A DNA stretch of 64,000 bases from Melampsora larici-populina 98AG31. Lineage: Eukaryota; Basidiomycota; Pucciniomycetes; Pucciniales; Melampsoraceae. The translations under genes and the position numbers were made by a program. The stretch is from the NCBI RefSeq assembly GCF_000204055.1, contig NW_006768846.1, forward strand, positions 1 to 64,000, read 5' to 3'. The notes below the pieces were generated by a model. The model ran no database searches. It saw only the letters and a list, made by a program, of their open reading frames with translations, and was not told the origin of the DNA. Of this stretch, positions 47,727 to 57,611 are shown one piece after another (the stretch's first letter is position 1; each line of letters opens with the position of its first letter).

Positions 47727-49337
47727 TGTCAGCCAGAAGGCTTTTTGCAGAGCAAAAAGCCTCATGAGCAGTCACAATAAATAAATAAAATTACATCTCT
47801 CTCACTCTAGTTTCAAGAGTGTAATCATTATAAAAAACAATTAAAACTAAAAACATCTTAAGTCGAGAACCAAAGTGTTTTTTATCTAAATTAAAACTTA
47901 TCAAAGTTTCTGAAGCATGACGTATCAAGGGTACCTTTTCATTTATCAAAAGACCCTGACCAGGCTTCAGAAACGAGAACAGCCCCCTACGACCAAAAGC
48001 TCACGACCAGGCTAGGTTAGAATAACGCAGCAGACCATCTTGAACCAGTCTAACAAAGAAGCGATGGTTCCCATATAAAGACACCAGTTGGTGAATAACT
48101 GAAGAGGACCACCTTATCATTACACCTTATACTAAAAATTTAAAACTCGAAAGCTACATCCTTTTAACTAGTTTACTTCTAGAAATTGTATCCCACTACA
48201 ACTACTATTAGACTCAACTTTTAAAAAGACTTATCTTTCTGTTTTCCCCGTTTTTAGAAAAGCCTCTTCCAAAACCTTTTTTCTTCCATTATCAAACTTC
48301 TCCAATCTGAACTACTGTTACCCAGATAGCAATCTTTAGTATCTACTCGTAGTTCTTACTCTGAAGCTTGTTATCTTTTCTCTTTGTCATTTTATTATCT
48401 CTTCGAAGGCGTTACAGATCGTTGGTTCAGGCCATTCGACTAAAGTCCTTCATCCCATTTGATTTACTACAAATCACCCAACACTCAAGTGTAACCTCAA
48501 GGATTGTTTGCTAGTCTTAGCATTCCCTTTGGAAGACGACCAGTTGATTAAGATCATTGGTGAGTACCGGGCAGCAGTATCCATCCTGCACCTAAGTTGA
48601 ATTATAACTAACAATTATAATTTCCTATCTACAGTTTACGAAGAACCGAAAAATAAACTCGAAGGACCTAAACCAGGAGTTCAACTTCGCAGTATACATT
48701 TCGTAAGCATCACATTCAACCTAAGAACTTCTAAATTTTCATCCTTTAGAGGTGCTCAGGATGACAGGATGATTCAGAGTTCTCCTGGATAGTACAGAGC
48801 GATCCGATCTTCTTTGACCTTTGAAGTCAAGAACGAGGAGGACCAACAAAGACGTAGACTTCGTGGCTTCGAACAGATGGAGTAGAGACCTCAGAGCTAA
48901 AAACAAAAACAATCGATCACGTTATACATATTTCAGTAAGACAAAACAAAAGGCAAAAAAAATGAAGGAGAATCCAAAGGAAAATTAAGCGCATACCTTT
49001 GAATTGACTCAGCAGAGTCAGTTGTACCCTTCGCGTCTTCAGACTCGGCAGTAGAGATCAACTCGAGCGTATTTAAAGTCAAGACCTTGGGACTGAAAAG
49101 GACAAGGATCGATCACATTGTACATATCTCAGTAAGACGAAACACAAGGCAAAAAAATTGAAGGAGAATCCAAAGGAGAATTAATCACATACCTTTGAAT
49201 TGACTCAGCAGAGTCAGTTGTACCCTTCGCGTCTTCAGACTCGGCAGTAGAGATCAACTCAAGGGTATTTGAAGTTGAGACCTCGGAACTGAAAAGGAAA
49301 AGGATTGATTACCTTAGTTTTCATTCAAGATGAAAGA
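47727..49337 (+). repeat. 5' LTR, at least 1,611 bp (runs into the gap)
   Basis: Starts TGTCAGCCAGAAGGC. Bases 47727-48146 equal 56638-57057 with two substitutions that I noticed (48 kb side G/A and T/C), and 48181-49337 equals 62842-63998 without an indel. The distal part carries a 196-bp tandem repeat. Intron-like sequences with GTGAGT/ACAG (48560-48634) and GTAAGC/AG (from 48703) lie in the LTR. Confidence 0.85.
48912..49337. repeat. 196-bp tandem repeat in the LTR, 2+ copies
   Basis: Units start at ATCGATCAC (48912), ATCGATCAC (49108) and ATTGATTAC (49304). Each contains TTGAATTGACTCAGCAGAGT and CTTCGCGTCTTCAGACTCGG. The third unit runs into the gap, so copy number is unknown. The same array is at about 63573-64000 in the 3' LTR. 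Confidence 0.9.
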
Positions 49338-49437
49338 NNNNNNNNNNNNNNNNNNNNNNNNNNNNNNNNNNNNNNNNNNNNNNNNNNNNNNNNNNNNNNN
49401 NNNNNNNNNNNNNNNNNNNNNNNNNNNNNNNNNNNNN
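49338..49437. other. Assembly gap (100 N)
   Basis: Exactly 100 N, a conventional gap size, at the point where a 196-bp tandem repeat enters its third unit. Probably a collapsed or unspanned repeat; true length unknown. It hides the LTR 3' end and the primer-binding site. Confidence 0.9.
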
Positions 49438-49726
49438 AAAAGGCGGGAAGAGAGTCATCGATAACTAGCCTGGTCCGTGCAGCAGAAAACTCTCTGAACA
49501 CACTTCTAAGAAGCAAACCGATCACTAAAGCTAAGAACTTCTGTTTTCTCCCTTTCAGTGAATATTGACTTAGTTAGCCAAGTTCCTTACAATCCCAGTG
49601 GAGAAGATTTGATCGATTACGAAGAAGCTGAAAGTACGAGAAAAATTCTTTTTCCTTTATTTTTTGATAAAAACGTCAAAGTATTGAAACAAGTTTTCTT
49701 TTGTTATTTTCCGCGGGCATATTAAG

Positions 49727-50601
49727 TGAATAATGTAACCCCAAATCCAGAAATCGGAAATCTATCGCTTGCACCAGCGACTGCCCCGACTACTGGCACT
49801 AGAACCAATCACTTTGCAAAACCAGCACCTTTGAAGCTTAACACGGCAAGCTCTTTGAAAAGCGACAATAACAGACCACTGTTCGTTGCTAGCTCAGCGC
49901 AAACCAAGACAAACGTACCGGTAGTCGGAGTTTCCGAAAACGCCTTTAACAACTCGTTTGCACGAGTTAGCGCAGTGACCCAACACCAGTACAAACCGAG
50001 TCAGTTCGATTTTTATTCCCAGAGACAACCCCGTATTTTTCTGTTAGACAAAGTCAGTTTTAAAAAACTAAAAACCTTTTTCAATTTCCTATGGCTCCGA
50101 CCACCAGAAGCAGCTCCTCGAGAGCACCCAGCGTTGCAGGATCAACAAAGGCACTCGGCGATGATGATCGACGAAGCGAATCACCCATTTCAGTCAGCAG
50201 GAAGCAGAGCTCCTCCACCACCACCTCCAGAAGGGCCAAGACGCACATTGACACCAGAAGAGACAGACCTCCTTCTGATGCACGAAGCGAATTGGAAAAT
50301 CTGGGAGGAAGCAAAAAATCGACAAGACTCAAAGACTTTCAAGAAAGCAACTCAGAAAGGGAAGGTTTTCCATCGTCAGCTCTCGAAATTGATGGGATTC
50401 CAATATCTCATGGATCGCACGAATCAATGGAACCCAGCACTTTGGGATTGGAACACTTTCGAGAAAAAAGCCAGGGGACGGAAAGACACCGCCTCCACTC
50501 CTTACCCTCGGAAGAACCAAGCCCAATACCCGCAACGTTCGTCAAACGGGGAATTGATTATTCAGATGATCAGGGAAGCCGGGAAAGCAGTGCGGAACTA
50601 G
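49727..50601 (+). CDS. ORF1, spliced exon overlapping the Gag start in another frame
   Basis: An open frame of 291 codons with no ATG at its beginning. The most natural start is by splicing from an upstream exon (49559-49633, reading NIDLVSQVPYNPSGEDLIDY then EEAE) through an intron 49634-49726. The split codon becomes ATG, followed by NNVTPNPEIGNLSLAP. The N-terminal part is Thr/Asn/Pro-rich. The C-terminal part overlaps Gag-Pol codons from 50091 and is rich in Trp and charged residues: RTLTPEETDLLLMHEANWKI, WEEAKNRQDSKTFKKATQKG, FHRQLSKLMGFQYLMDRTNQ, WNPALWDWNTFEKKARG. This looks like a folded helical protein rather than a shadow frame. The Gag frame is -1 relative to ORF1. Function unknown; could be an accessory or alternative Gag N-terminus. 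Confidence 0.5.
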
Positions 50602-53600
50602 AGAAGACTGTCCTTCCTTTAGATAGAGAGCTCATAAATCCTGTTTTTCATCATCTCAAATTGTACCTTGATCCCCTGTTTCAACAAGTTGAGAACTTAA
50701 CACATGAAATACAAACCATAAAGTCACTCGTTCACACTAATGAAGTACCTAAGAAGTTGGAGGTAGTTGATAAAACTCTCCAACATCTTGTAAAAAACAT
50801 CAATGATCAGGTACGAACCTTGAATCAGGTAGGATCTGTTGTTAAGAAATGTGGTGATTACATGATATTAGTCCAGAGTGACCTGGGAAAATGGTCCAGG
50901 CAAGCTTTGGAAACAGTCGATAAAGGTTTGAGTACGACACGAAACCAGATAGTAGAAAGCAATAAAAATGGTCTCATAGAACAAACTAAGTTGACTAACA
51001 GTATACTTCAATCAGTAAAAGACATCACATTAGCCAAAAACCCTGCAGGGGAAGCTATACAGTCAAAATCCAGCGAAGATTATTACATGAAGAAAGCCTC
51101 AGATCAGATATCAAATCTACAAGGCGTGATGAGACAACTGCAAGCCTCAATGCTCCACCATAATGAAGAACTCACGTTGTTAAAATCACATAACGATGAA
51201 ATAATCAAGTTGTTGTCTGACTTCACGTTAGATCGTTTGAAAAATAATGAGTCAAAAGAGAAGACAACGACGTTAGCCCCACCTGAATTCAAACATGAGA
51301 TTCCTCCCCACATGGTGAACAGCAAAAGGGAAGCATCTGTTAGATCTATTGATCACAGAGCTCCTCCCGAACCTCTTGGTATCCAGCAAAAGCAAAACTC
51401 AGACGCAGCCGAAAATTTTGATATGAAAGTCTATGACAAAGAAGAAGAAATACATACACCCTATGACCAGAAAATGAACAAAGGAAAGGGCCGTGACACT
51501 TCAACTAGAATGGAAGGTTCTCCAGAATCAGACCTCACGTTATTCAATCTATTGAAGAAAGACGTCCCTAATAGTAAAGACTGGCCGGCATTCAGCGGCG
51601 AGGGCGAATACAATCACATGGAATTCATTGAGTGGGTAGATCATATCAAAGAAACGATGCATGTCCCTGATGCGCTGATTACCTCAAGGATGGGGTTAGC
51701 ATTCACTGGATTAGCACAAGTATGGTTCCTTGAATTAAGGAAAGAGGGCGTACTTAGTTGGGCAGAATGGAAAGCTGCTATCATATCTAAATTCGGATCA
51801 AGGAATTGGAGACGGACGATGCAGACCGCATTTGATAATGATCATTTCAATCCGCGAATTAACACGGATCCTGTAAAATGGCTAGTCACTCAGAAAAAGC
51901 GTTTAGAAGCCGCACAACCCAGTACCACAAGACAAGACGTCATAGATAAAGTCTTAGAACAGTGCACAGGGGATCTAGACCACGCGGTGCGTAGCAGGAT
52001 GAGTGGAGATGAAGATTTCGTCAGCTTCACCACTACTTTCGAAGAAGTAGTGAAAAGGACATCTATTGGTAGACAAAGGCTGATGAATAAAAATGCCCAA
52101 GACTGGAAGACGCAGGCCACCAGTGGCAGCAATCAACAGTCTAAACCAGTAGTGGCGAAAACACCTGCTATAAGAGTGCCAGGCAAATGCGACACGTGCG
52201 GTAGCACAGAAGCAGGCCATGATTACAGAGCATGCAGGCGTAAAAACAAAGTGATCAACAACGTAGAAATAGATCCGCTTGAGGAAGACTCACTTACGGG
52301 AGAAGAAATTGAAGTCTTGTTTGGAGACGATCATGACTCCTTCTACGACGATGGAGAATACCGTGCAGTGCAAGAAGAATCGTTCACCATTCTAGATATT
52401 TCTTGCCTAGAAACCACTCCTCAGATAGCGCCGAAGTTTGTTGAGAGACGAACGGTTGACTTGCATTTGGGGAGCCCATTTATGACAACTATGTGTAACG
52501 GTTGGAAGCTAAGTATACTAATAGACACGGGAGCATGTAGTTCGCTAATATCCCCGAGGATCCTAGACATAGTCTGGAAAACATGGAAAGAAGATATGCG
52601 ACCACATCAAAATCAAAGGTACCTCAGTGCCTCAGGCAATTTAACAGCGATAGGAGAAATAACTATTCCTATTACCTTCTTACATGCAGTACATCCTTGT
52701 GTCCTGATGATTGACTTTGTAATTATCCTAGATGCCCCAACAATCGAGGTCATCATAGGAGCTGACATGATGAATACATATGGCATGAGTATATCCTACC
52801 GTAATAACCTTGAGCTATATATCAAAGACTTTGAGACAGTGTTCCTACCAATCCATGAGAAAAAAGTTATAGGCAGGAATGTGGAATCTAGCGTAGTACG
52901 AGCAATAGAGTCGTGCGTTGATGAGATAGACATCTCACATTTGCAAGCTGTAGCAGAGATTCCACAACAGTGGCACGCAGGTTTAACCATTAAACAAGTT
53001 AGTGATGCCAGGCAACTAAAGACTCGACCAGCTGCAGGAAAAGCACACATGACGGGACAGCATAGTTTAACCACTGTAATTGCGGAAGGCAAAGAAGTTA
53101 ACTGCTTACTAGATAGTGGCGCTTCTTGCTCAGCAGTAGGAGAGAAATTCCTTGCGACAATCATACCAGACTGGCGTGAAAGAATGTTGCCGAAAAGCAG
53201 AACGACATTCAGAGGTTGTGGAGAAGTGCTAAAAGCAGTAGGAATCATCGAAGTTCCTCTAATTTTCCCTCATACCAAAGGATCAGTCAGAATCACACCA
53301 GAATTTGTGGTCATGGAAAATGCGACACCCAGATATTTTATCCTAGGAGACAAATTCTTGTCACTATACGGCATAGACATCATCCACACTAGAGAAAAAT
53401 ATTTTACTATTGGCAATGATAACAAACGCAAAAAATTCGCCCTAATACAAGATAAACGAATCTTAGATATATCTCAACCTCAAGAAGATTATCATTATAA
53501 GCTGACAGCGGAAACCAGGAAACGTATCATAACTGGAGAAAATCTAACTAATGAACAATCAGCACTATTCCACCGATTGGTTGAGAAATACTATAATGCG

Positions 53601-54704
53601 TTTGGTTTAGGAAAGAATAAAATAGGTACCATAAGGAAGTATGAAGTTGAGATTCAATTGTCAGTAGATAAACCCTACCCGCCGATTCTACAAAAAGCGG
53701 CATACCCTGCAAGTCCTAGGAACCGCGCAGAGCTAGAAACCCACACAACTGAGCTCTTAAAAATGGGAATAATTCGAATAGTTCAGCAGAACAAGGATGT
53801 GGAAATCACCACCCCCTGCGTCGTAGCATGGCATGGGGGGAAATCACGAGTCTGCGGCGACTTTCGAGCACTTAACGCGTACACTGTACCAGACAGGTAT
53901 CCTATGCCACGAATTGAACAAGTAATCACAAACTTAGGAAAATCACTGTATATCACTACTATGGACTTGATGAAAGGTTTTCACCAGAACATAGTAGCAG
54001 AAGGTAGCAGAAAATTTCTCCGGATCATCTCACACTTGGGAATTTTTGAGTACCAAAGAATGCCCTTTGGGATAAAAAACGCCCCGGCTTTTTTCCAAAA
54101 AATGATGGATACGGAATTCTATGAAGAACTTAGGGAAGGACATGTCATAGTGTACATTGATGATATTATTATCTTCCATGAATCATGGGATGACCATATA
54201 AGATCAGTAACTTCGATAATGACCAAATTAGAAAGACTTGGAGCAACCGTCTTGCTAGATAAATGCAAGTTTGGGTTTCATGAAGTGCGAGCTTTAGGGC
54301 ACATCGTCTCGGGCCTTACCCTCGCAATTGATCAAAATAAGGTTGCCGCTGTGTTGCACCGTCCATTGCCCCAAAACATTAAAGACATACAAAAATTCCT
54401 TGGTTTCGCCAGTTATTACAGAATGTACTTAGAAAACTACTCTAAAGTTACCTTTTCGCTGTACCACCTGTTAAAGAAGAAAGTAGACTTCTGCATAAAT
54501 GAAGAAAGAGCCACAGCATGGGAGGAAGTGAAAAAGCTTCTAACCACCGCACCATGCTTACTGCAACCAGACTTCAATAAGCCATTTATACTGTACGTTG
54601 ATGCCAGTTTTTTAGGATTGGGAGCAGCGCTGCACCAAAAACAAATTATTAAAGACAAATTGGTTAACGGACCAGTTTGTTTTATTTCCCGACAGCTAAA
54701 ATAA
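50091..54704 (+). CDS. Gag-Pol polyprotein, Gag to start of RNase H, ending at an in-frame TAA
   Basis: 1537 codons from ATG 50091. In order: Ser/Arg-rich N-terminus; coiled-coil-like region (about 200-390); retrotransposon Gag capsid-like domain (about 490-680; WPAFSGEGEYNHMEFIEWVD, GLAQVWFLELRKEGVLSWAE); a Cys cluster CDTCGSTEAGHDYRAC (about 700), a variant zinc knuckle; a first aspartic-protease motif LSILIDTGACSSLI (about 810); a second, VNCLLDSGASCSAVG (about 1007); reverse transcriptase (RVCGDFRALN, TTMDLMKGFHQ, YQRMPFGIKNAPAFFQ, VIVYIDDIIIF near 1353); and the start of RNase H (YVDASFLGLGAALHQ near 1501). TAA at 54702-54704 interrupts the frame; translation would otherwise continue directly into the next feature. 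The polyprotein is normally processed in cytoplasmic virus-like particles. Confidence 0.92.
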   Translation: MAPTTRSSSSRAPSVAGSTKALGDDDRRSESPISVSRKQSSSTTTSRRAKTHIDTRRDRPPSDARSELENLGGSKKSTRLKDFQESNSEREGFPSSALEIDGIPISHGSHESMEPSTLGLEHFREKSQGTERHRLHSLPSEEPSPIPATFVKRGIDYSDDQGSRESSAELEKTVLPLDRELINPVFHHLKLYLDPLFQQVENLTHEIQTIKSLVHTNEVPKKLEVVDKTLQHLVKNINDQVRTLNQVGSVVKKCGDYMILVQSDLGKWSRQALETVDKGLSTTRNQIVESNKNGLIEQTKLTNSILQSVKDITLAKNPAGEAIQSKSSEDYYMKKASDQISNLQGVMRQLQASMLHHNEELTLLKSHNDEIIKLLSDFTLDRLKNNESKEKTTTLAPPEFKHEIPPHMVNSKREASVRSIDHRAPPEPLGIQQKQNSDAAENFDMKVYDKEEEIHTPYDQKMNKGKGRDTSTRMEGSPESDLTLFNLLKKDVPNSKDWPAFSGEGEYNHMEFIEWVDHIKETMHVPDALITSRMGLAFTGLAQVWFLELRKEGVLSWAEWKAAIISKFGSRNWRRTMQTAFDNDHFNPRINTDPVKWLVTQKKRLEAAQPSTTRQDVIDKVLEQCTGDLDHAVRSRMSGDEDFVSFTTTFEEVVKRTSIGRQRLMNKNAQDWKTQATSGSNQQSKPVVAKTPAIRVPGKCDTCGSTEAGHDYRACRRKNKVINNVEIDPLEEDSLTGEEIEVLFGDDHDSFYDDGEYRAVQEESFTILDISCLETTPQIAPKFVERRTVDLHLGSPFMTTMCNGWKLSILIDTGACSSLISPRILDIVWKTWKEDMRPHQNQRYLSASGNLTAIGEITIPITFLHAVHPCVLMIDFVIILDAPTIEVIIGADMMNTYGMSISYRNNLELYIKDFETVFLPIHEKKVIGRNVESSVVRAIESCVDEIDISHLQAVAEIPQQWHAGLTIKQVSDARQLKTRPAAGKAHMTGQHSLTTVIAEGKEVNCLLDSGASCSAVGEKFLATIIPDWRERMLPKSRTTFRGCGEVLKAVGIIEVPLIFPHTKGSVRITPEFVVMENATPRYFILGDKFLSLYGIDIIHTREKYFTIGNDNKRKKFALIQDKRILDISQPQEDYHYKLTAETRKRIITGENLTNEQSALFHRLVEKYYNAFGLGKNKIGTIRKYEVEIQLSVDKPYPPILQKAAYPASPRNRAELETHTTELLKMGIIRIVQQNKDVEITTPCVVAWHGGKSRVCGDFRALNAYTVPDRYPMPRIEQVITNLGKSLYITTMDLMKGFHQNIVAEGSRKFLRIISHLGIFEYQRMPFGIKNAPAFFQKMMDTEFYEELREGHVIVYIDDIIIFHESWDDHIRSVTSIMTKLERLGATVLLDKCKFGFHEVRALGHIVSGLTLAIDQNKVAAVLHRPLPQNIKDIQKFLGFASYYRMYLENYSKVTFSLYHLLKKKVDFCINEERATAWEEVKKLLTTAPCLLQPDFNKPFILYVDASFLGLGAALHQKQIIKDKLVNGPVCFISRQLK

Positions 54705-56609
54705 AGTGAAAAAAGGTACGGCGCACCTCAATTAGAATGCTTGGCTTTAGTATGGGCACTAAATAAACTACACTATTATTTAGATGGTATCTATTTTGAA
54801 GTCATAACAGACTGTCAAGCGATAAAATCTTTATTAAATACAAAGACCCCCACAAGGCATATGCTCAGGTGGCAAATGGCCATACAAGAATACAAAGCGT
54901 ACATGACCATTACCCATAGACCAGGCATATTACATTCAAACGCAGACACACTGAGTAGAATGGCCATGCCCAACGACGATAATAACCCTGCCTGGGAAGA
55001 CGAGGACGCAGACAGAGATGTTCCACTGATGGGCATTAGTCTGTGCAAACTCTCAGACGAATTTTTTGCAAAAATAGAAGCTAGCTATTCTTCTAACCCA
55101 AACACAGTATTACTGTTGAAAATTTTTGGGTTAGAACACAAGGATCCATCTTTAGAAAGCACCCTAGACGCAGAATGGAAAGAACCCTTTCAGAGCGGGA
55201 AATTTTCTCTAATATCAGGCTTGCTGTATCATAAAGAGAAGCATACAAACGCACTCGTAGTATGCGATAAAGAAGATATAGAAAAACTTATTGCTGTATG
55301 CCACAACGACTTCATGTCAGGACATCTCAGCGAAGATAGAGTAATCAAACGTATGAGTTCCACAGCATGGTGGCCAGAATGGCGTAAAGACGTACAAACC
55401 TACGTGGAATCATGCGAAAGATGCCAAAAAGCAAACCGACAAACAGGGAAAAGGTTCGGTCTACTACAACGTATTGAAGAGCCGACATTTCCATGGGAAG
55501 TAATAAACATGGATTTCGTAACAGCATTACCTCCGGCGGGACATGACAACGTTAATAGTGTTCTCGTTGTAGTAGATAGATTTTCCCGGAGAACCAGATT
55601 CATACCGTGCCACAAAGACATTGACGCAATGAGTACAGCATTGCTTTTTTGGCAAAGTATTATCACCGATTGCGGATTACCTAGAGTAATCATAAGCGAC
55701 CGTGATCCAAAATTCACGTCAGAATTCTGGAAAGGTCTCACGAAATTAATGGGGACCTCTCTAGCAATGTCCACATCTTATCACCCGCAAACTGATGGTT
55801 TAGCAGAACGTATGATACAAAGTCTAGAAGACATGCTTAGACGATACTGTGCCTTTGGTCTATCATTCAAAGATAAAGAAGGATATACTCACGACTGGAA
55901 AACGCTCCTCCCAGCGCTAGAACTAGCATACAACACTAGTCTACACAGCACAACCGGAAAAACTCCGTTTGAGCTGGAGAGAGGCTATAATCCACGTACC
56001 CCGAAGGACATGATCAAAGACAAAAGCATCCAGGTTCATCCAACATCACTTAGCTTTCATGACATGCTTTCCAGAGCTAGAGATTATGCAAAAAATTGTA
56101 TAGACCAATCAGTCAAATACAACAAAGATAGATGGGACAGAACCCATAAAGAGCCTGAATTCGAAATTGGAGACAAAGTTTTGATATCCACCATTAATTT
56201 CAACAATATACAAGGACCGAGGAAACTAAAGGATTCATTTGTGGGACCATTTACAGTAGTCAAATTGCATGGCAAGAATGCTGTAGAGGTCATTCTGACG
56301 GGAGAATTTGCTAGAAAACACCCTACATTTCCCGTCTCACTTTTAAAACATTTCAAAGAATCAGATAAAGAAAAATTTCCAAATAGACAATTATCAGAAG
56401 AAACTATTCCTTTTGACGACAACACTCCTAAAGTAGTACACAAAGTCTTAGAACAAAAAAGAGTCAAAATCTCCGGAAAAGATACAAGATTGTACCTTGT
56501 AAGATATAAAGGCAAACCAGCAGACTGTGACAAGTGGCTACCAGAGGACAAGATTGCTAATGCACAACAAGTTCTGCAAAGATACAGAGTTGAAAAGAAA
56601 AATATATAA
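54705..56609 (+). CDS. Pol continuation: RNase H remainder, integrase and chromodomain-like tail
   Basis: Same frame as Gag-Pol immediately after the TAA; the first ATG is at 54741. RNase H continues (ECLALVWALNKLHYYLDG, ITDCQAIKSLL). The integrase has an HHCC zinc-binding region (CHNDFMSGHL ... CERCQ), then the catalytic triad in NMDFVTALP (Asp), IISDRDPKF (Asp) and GLAERMIQSLEDML (Glu), with 35 residues between the last two (DD35E). The C-terminal part has GPFTVVKLHGKNAVEV and a chromodomain-like segment (VHKVLEQKRVKISGKDTRLY, LVRYKGKPADCDKWLPED), typical of chromoviruses that target marked chromatin. Without readthrough or repair of the TAA, this part would not be made as a fusion. Confidence 0.9.
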   Translation, partial: SEKRYGAPQLECLALVWALNKLHYYLDGIYFEVITDCQAIKSLLNTKTPTRHMLRWQMAIQEYKAYMTITHRPGILHSNADTLSRMAMPNDDNNPAWEDEDADRDVPLMGISLCKLSDEFFAKIEASYSSNPNTVLLLKIFGLEHKDPSLESTLDAEWKEPFQSGKFSLISGLLYHKEKHTNALVVCDKEDIEKLIAVCHNDFMSGHLSEDRVIKRMSSTAWWPEWRKDVQTYVESCERCQKANRQTGKRFGLLQRIEEPTFPWEVINMDFVTALPPAGHDNVNSVLVVVDRFSRRTRFIPCHKDIDAMSTALLFWQSIITDCGLPRVIISDRDPKFTSEFWKGLTKLMGTSLAMSTSYHPQTDGLAERMIQSLEDMLRRYCAFGLSFKDKEGYTHDWKTLLPALELAYNTSLHSTTGKTPFELERGYNPRTPKDMIKDKSIQVHPTSLSFHDMLSRARDYAKNCIDQSVKYNKDRWDRTHKEPEFEIGDKVLISTINFNNIQGPRKLKDSFVGPFTVVKLHGKNAVEVILTGEFARKHPTFPVSLLKHFKESDKEKFPNRQLSEETIPFDDNTPKVVHKVLEQKRVKISGKDTRLYLVRYKGKPADCDKWLPEDKIANAQQVLQRYRVEKKNI

Positions 56610-56637
56610 ACATTTTTCTTTTTTTGACCCCGGTGAG

Positions 56638-57057
56638 TGTCAGCCAGAAGGCTTTTTGCAGAGCAAAAAGCCTCATGAGCAGTCACAATAAATAAATAAA
56701 ATTACATCTCTCTCACTCTAGTTTCAAGAGTGTAATCATTATAAAAAACAATTAAAACTAAAAACATCTTAAGTCAAGAACCAAAGTGTTTTTTATCTAA
56801 ATTAAAACTTATCAAAGTTTCTGAAGCATGACGTATCAAGGGTACCTTTTCATTTATCAAAAGACCCTGACCAGGCTTCAGAAACGAGAACAGCCCCCTA
56901 CGACCAAAAGCTCACGACCAGGCTAGGTTAGAATAACGCAGCAGACCATCTTGAACCAGTCTAACAAAGAAGCGATGGTTCCCATATAAAGACACCAGTC
57001 GGTGAATAACTGAAGAGGACCACCTTATCATTACACCTTATACTAAAAATTTAAAAC
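56638..57057 (+). repeat. 3' LTR, first part
   Basis: Identical in layout to 47727-48146. It stops at the left end of the MULE-like element. About 34 bp present in the 5' LTR (48147-48180) are missing at this site. Confidence 0.9.
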
Positions 57058-57302
57058 GGGGAGGTGGAATTTTACACCGGGCACTTTACACCGGGGTGGT
57101 CGGTGTAAAGTCCACCCGGTGTAAAATTCAAAAAGAGGGCCCTATTTTCGAATTTTGTACTTTCTTTTTTTTTTTTGGTCTGTGCAAAAAACCCTGGTGC
57201 AAAAACTCCGGTGTAAAAACGCAGGACCCCAGCGTAACATGCAATTTTACACAGAGATATTTCACACCGTAATTTGTGGTGTAAAAGTGTCTGTGTAAAA
57301 GT
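57058..57302. repeat. Left terminal inverted repeat of the MULE-like element
   Basis: Pairs with 62556-62799. Contains GTACTTTC plus a T-run, GGTCTGTGCAAAAAACCC and several CGGTGTAAA words. The arms differ at many positions. Confidence 0.8.
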
Positions 57303-57611
57303 CCAGAATCTTGACTGGAGATTCAATTTTACACTGGAAGTAATTACACAGAGGAATCCAGTGTAAAAATGCCCAGTGTAAAATTTGATTTCGACACAGT
57401 CAAAGTCCAATTTTACACCATGTCAAAAATATTTTCACACCGACCTCCCAAATTGAGGTGAAAATGACATTCCCTTTGCCCTTCATTACTTGGAAAGCTA
57501 AAGTATTTGATTCTGTTATCAAAGAATGAGAATAGAAACAAACAAGGCAAGAAGGGGAAAAAAGGGGAAAAAACTGGAAGGTATCTTCAAAATCAAAAAT
57601 GAGCAATACAT

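Noticed and set aside
50051..50080. Slippery heptamer for -1 frameshifting from ORF1 to Gag (TTTTAAAAAAC)
   Set aside because: The A-run is not in the X XXY YYZ phase relative to the ORF1 frame, so I do not claim programmed frameshifting.
50081..50332. Minus-strand frame in the Gag/ORF1 overlap
   Set aside because: Three frames are open in this compositionally biased stretch; only the two plus-strand frames have upstream continuity, so the minus one is treated as chance.
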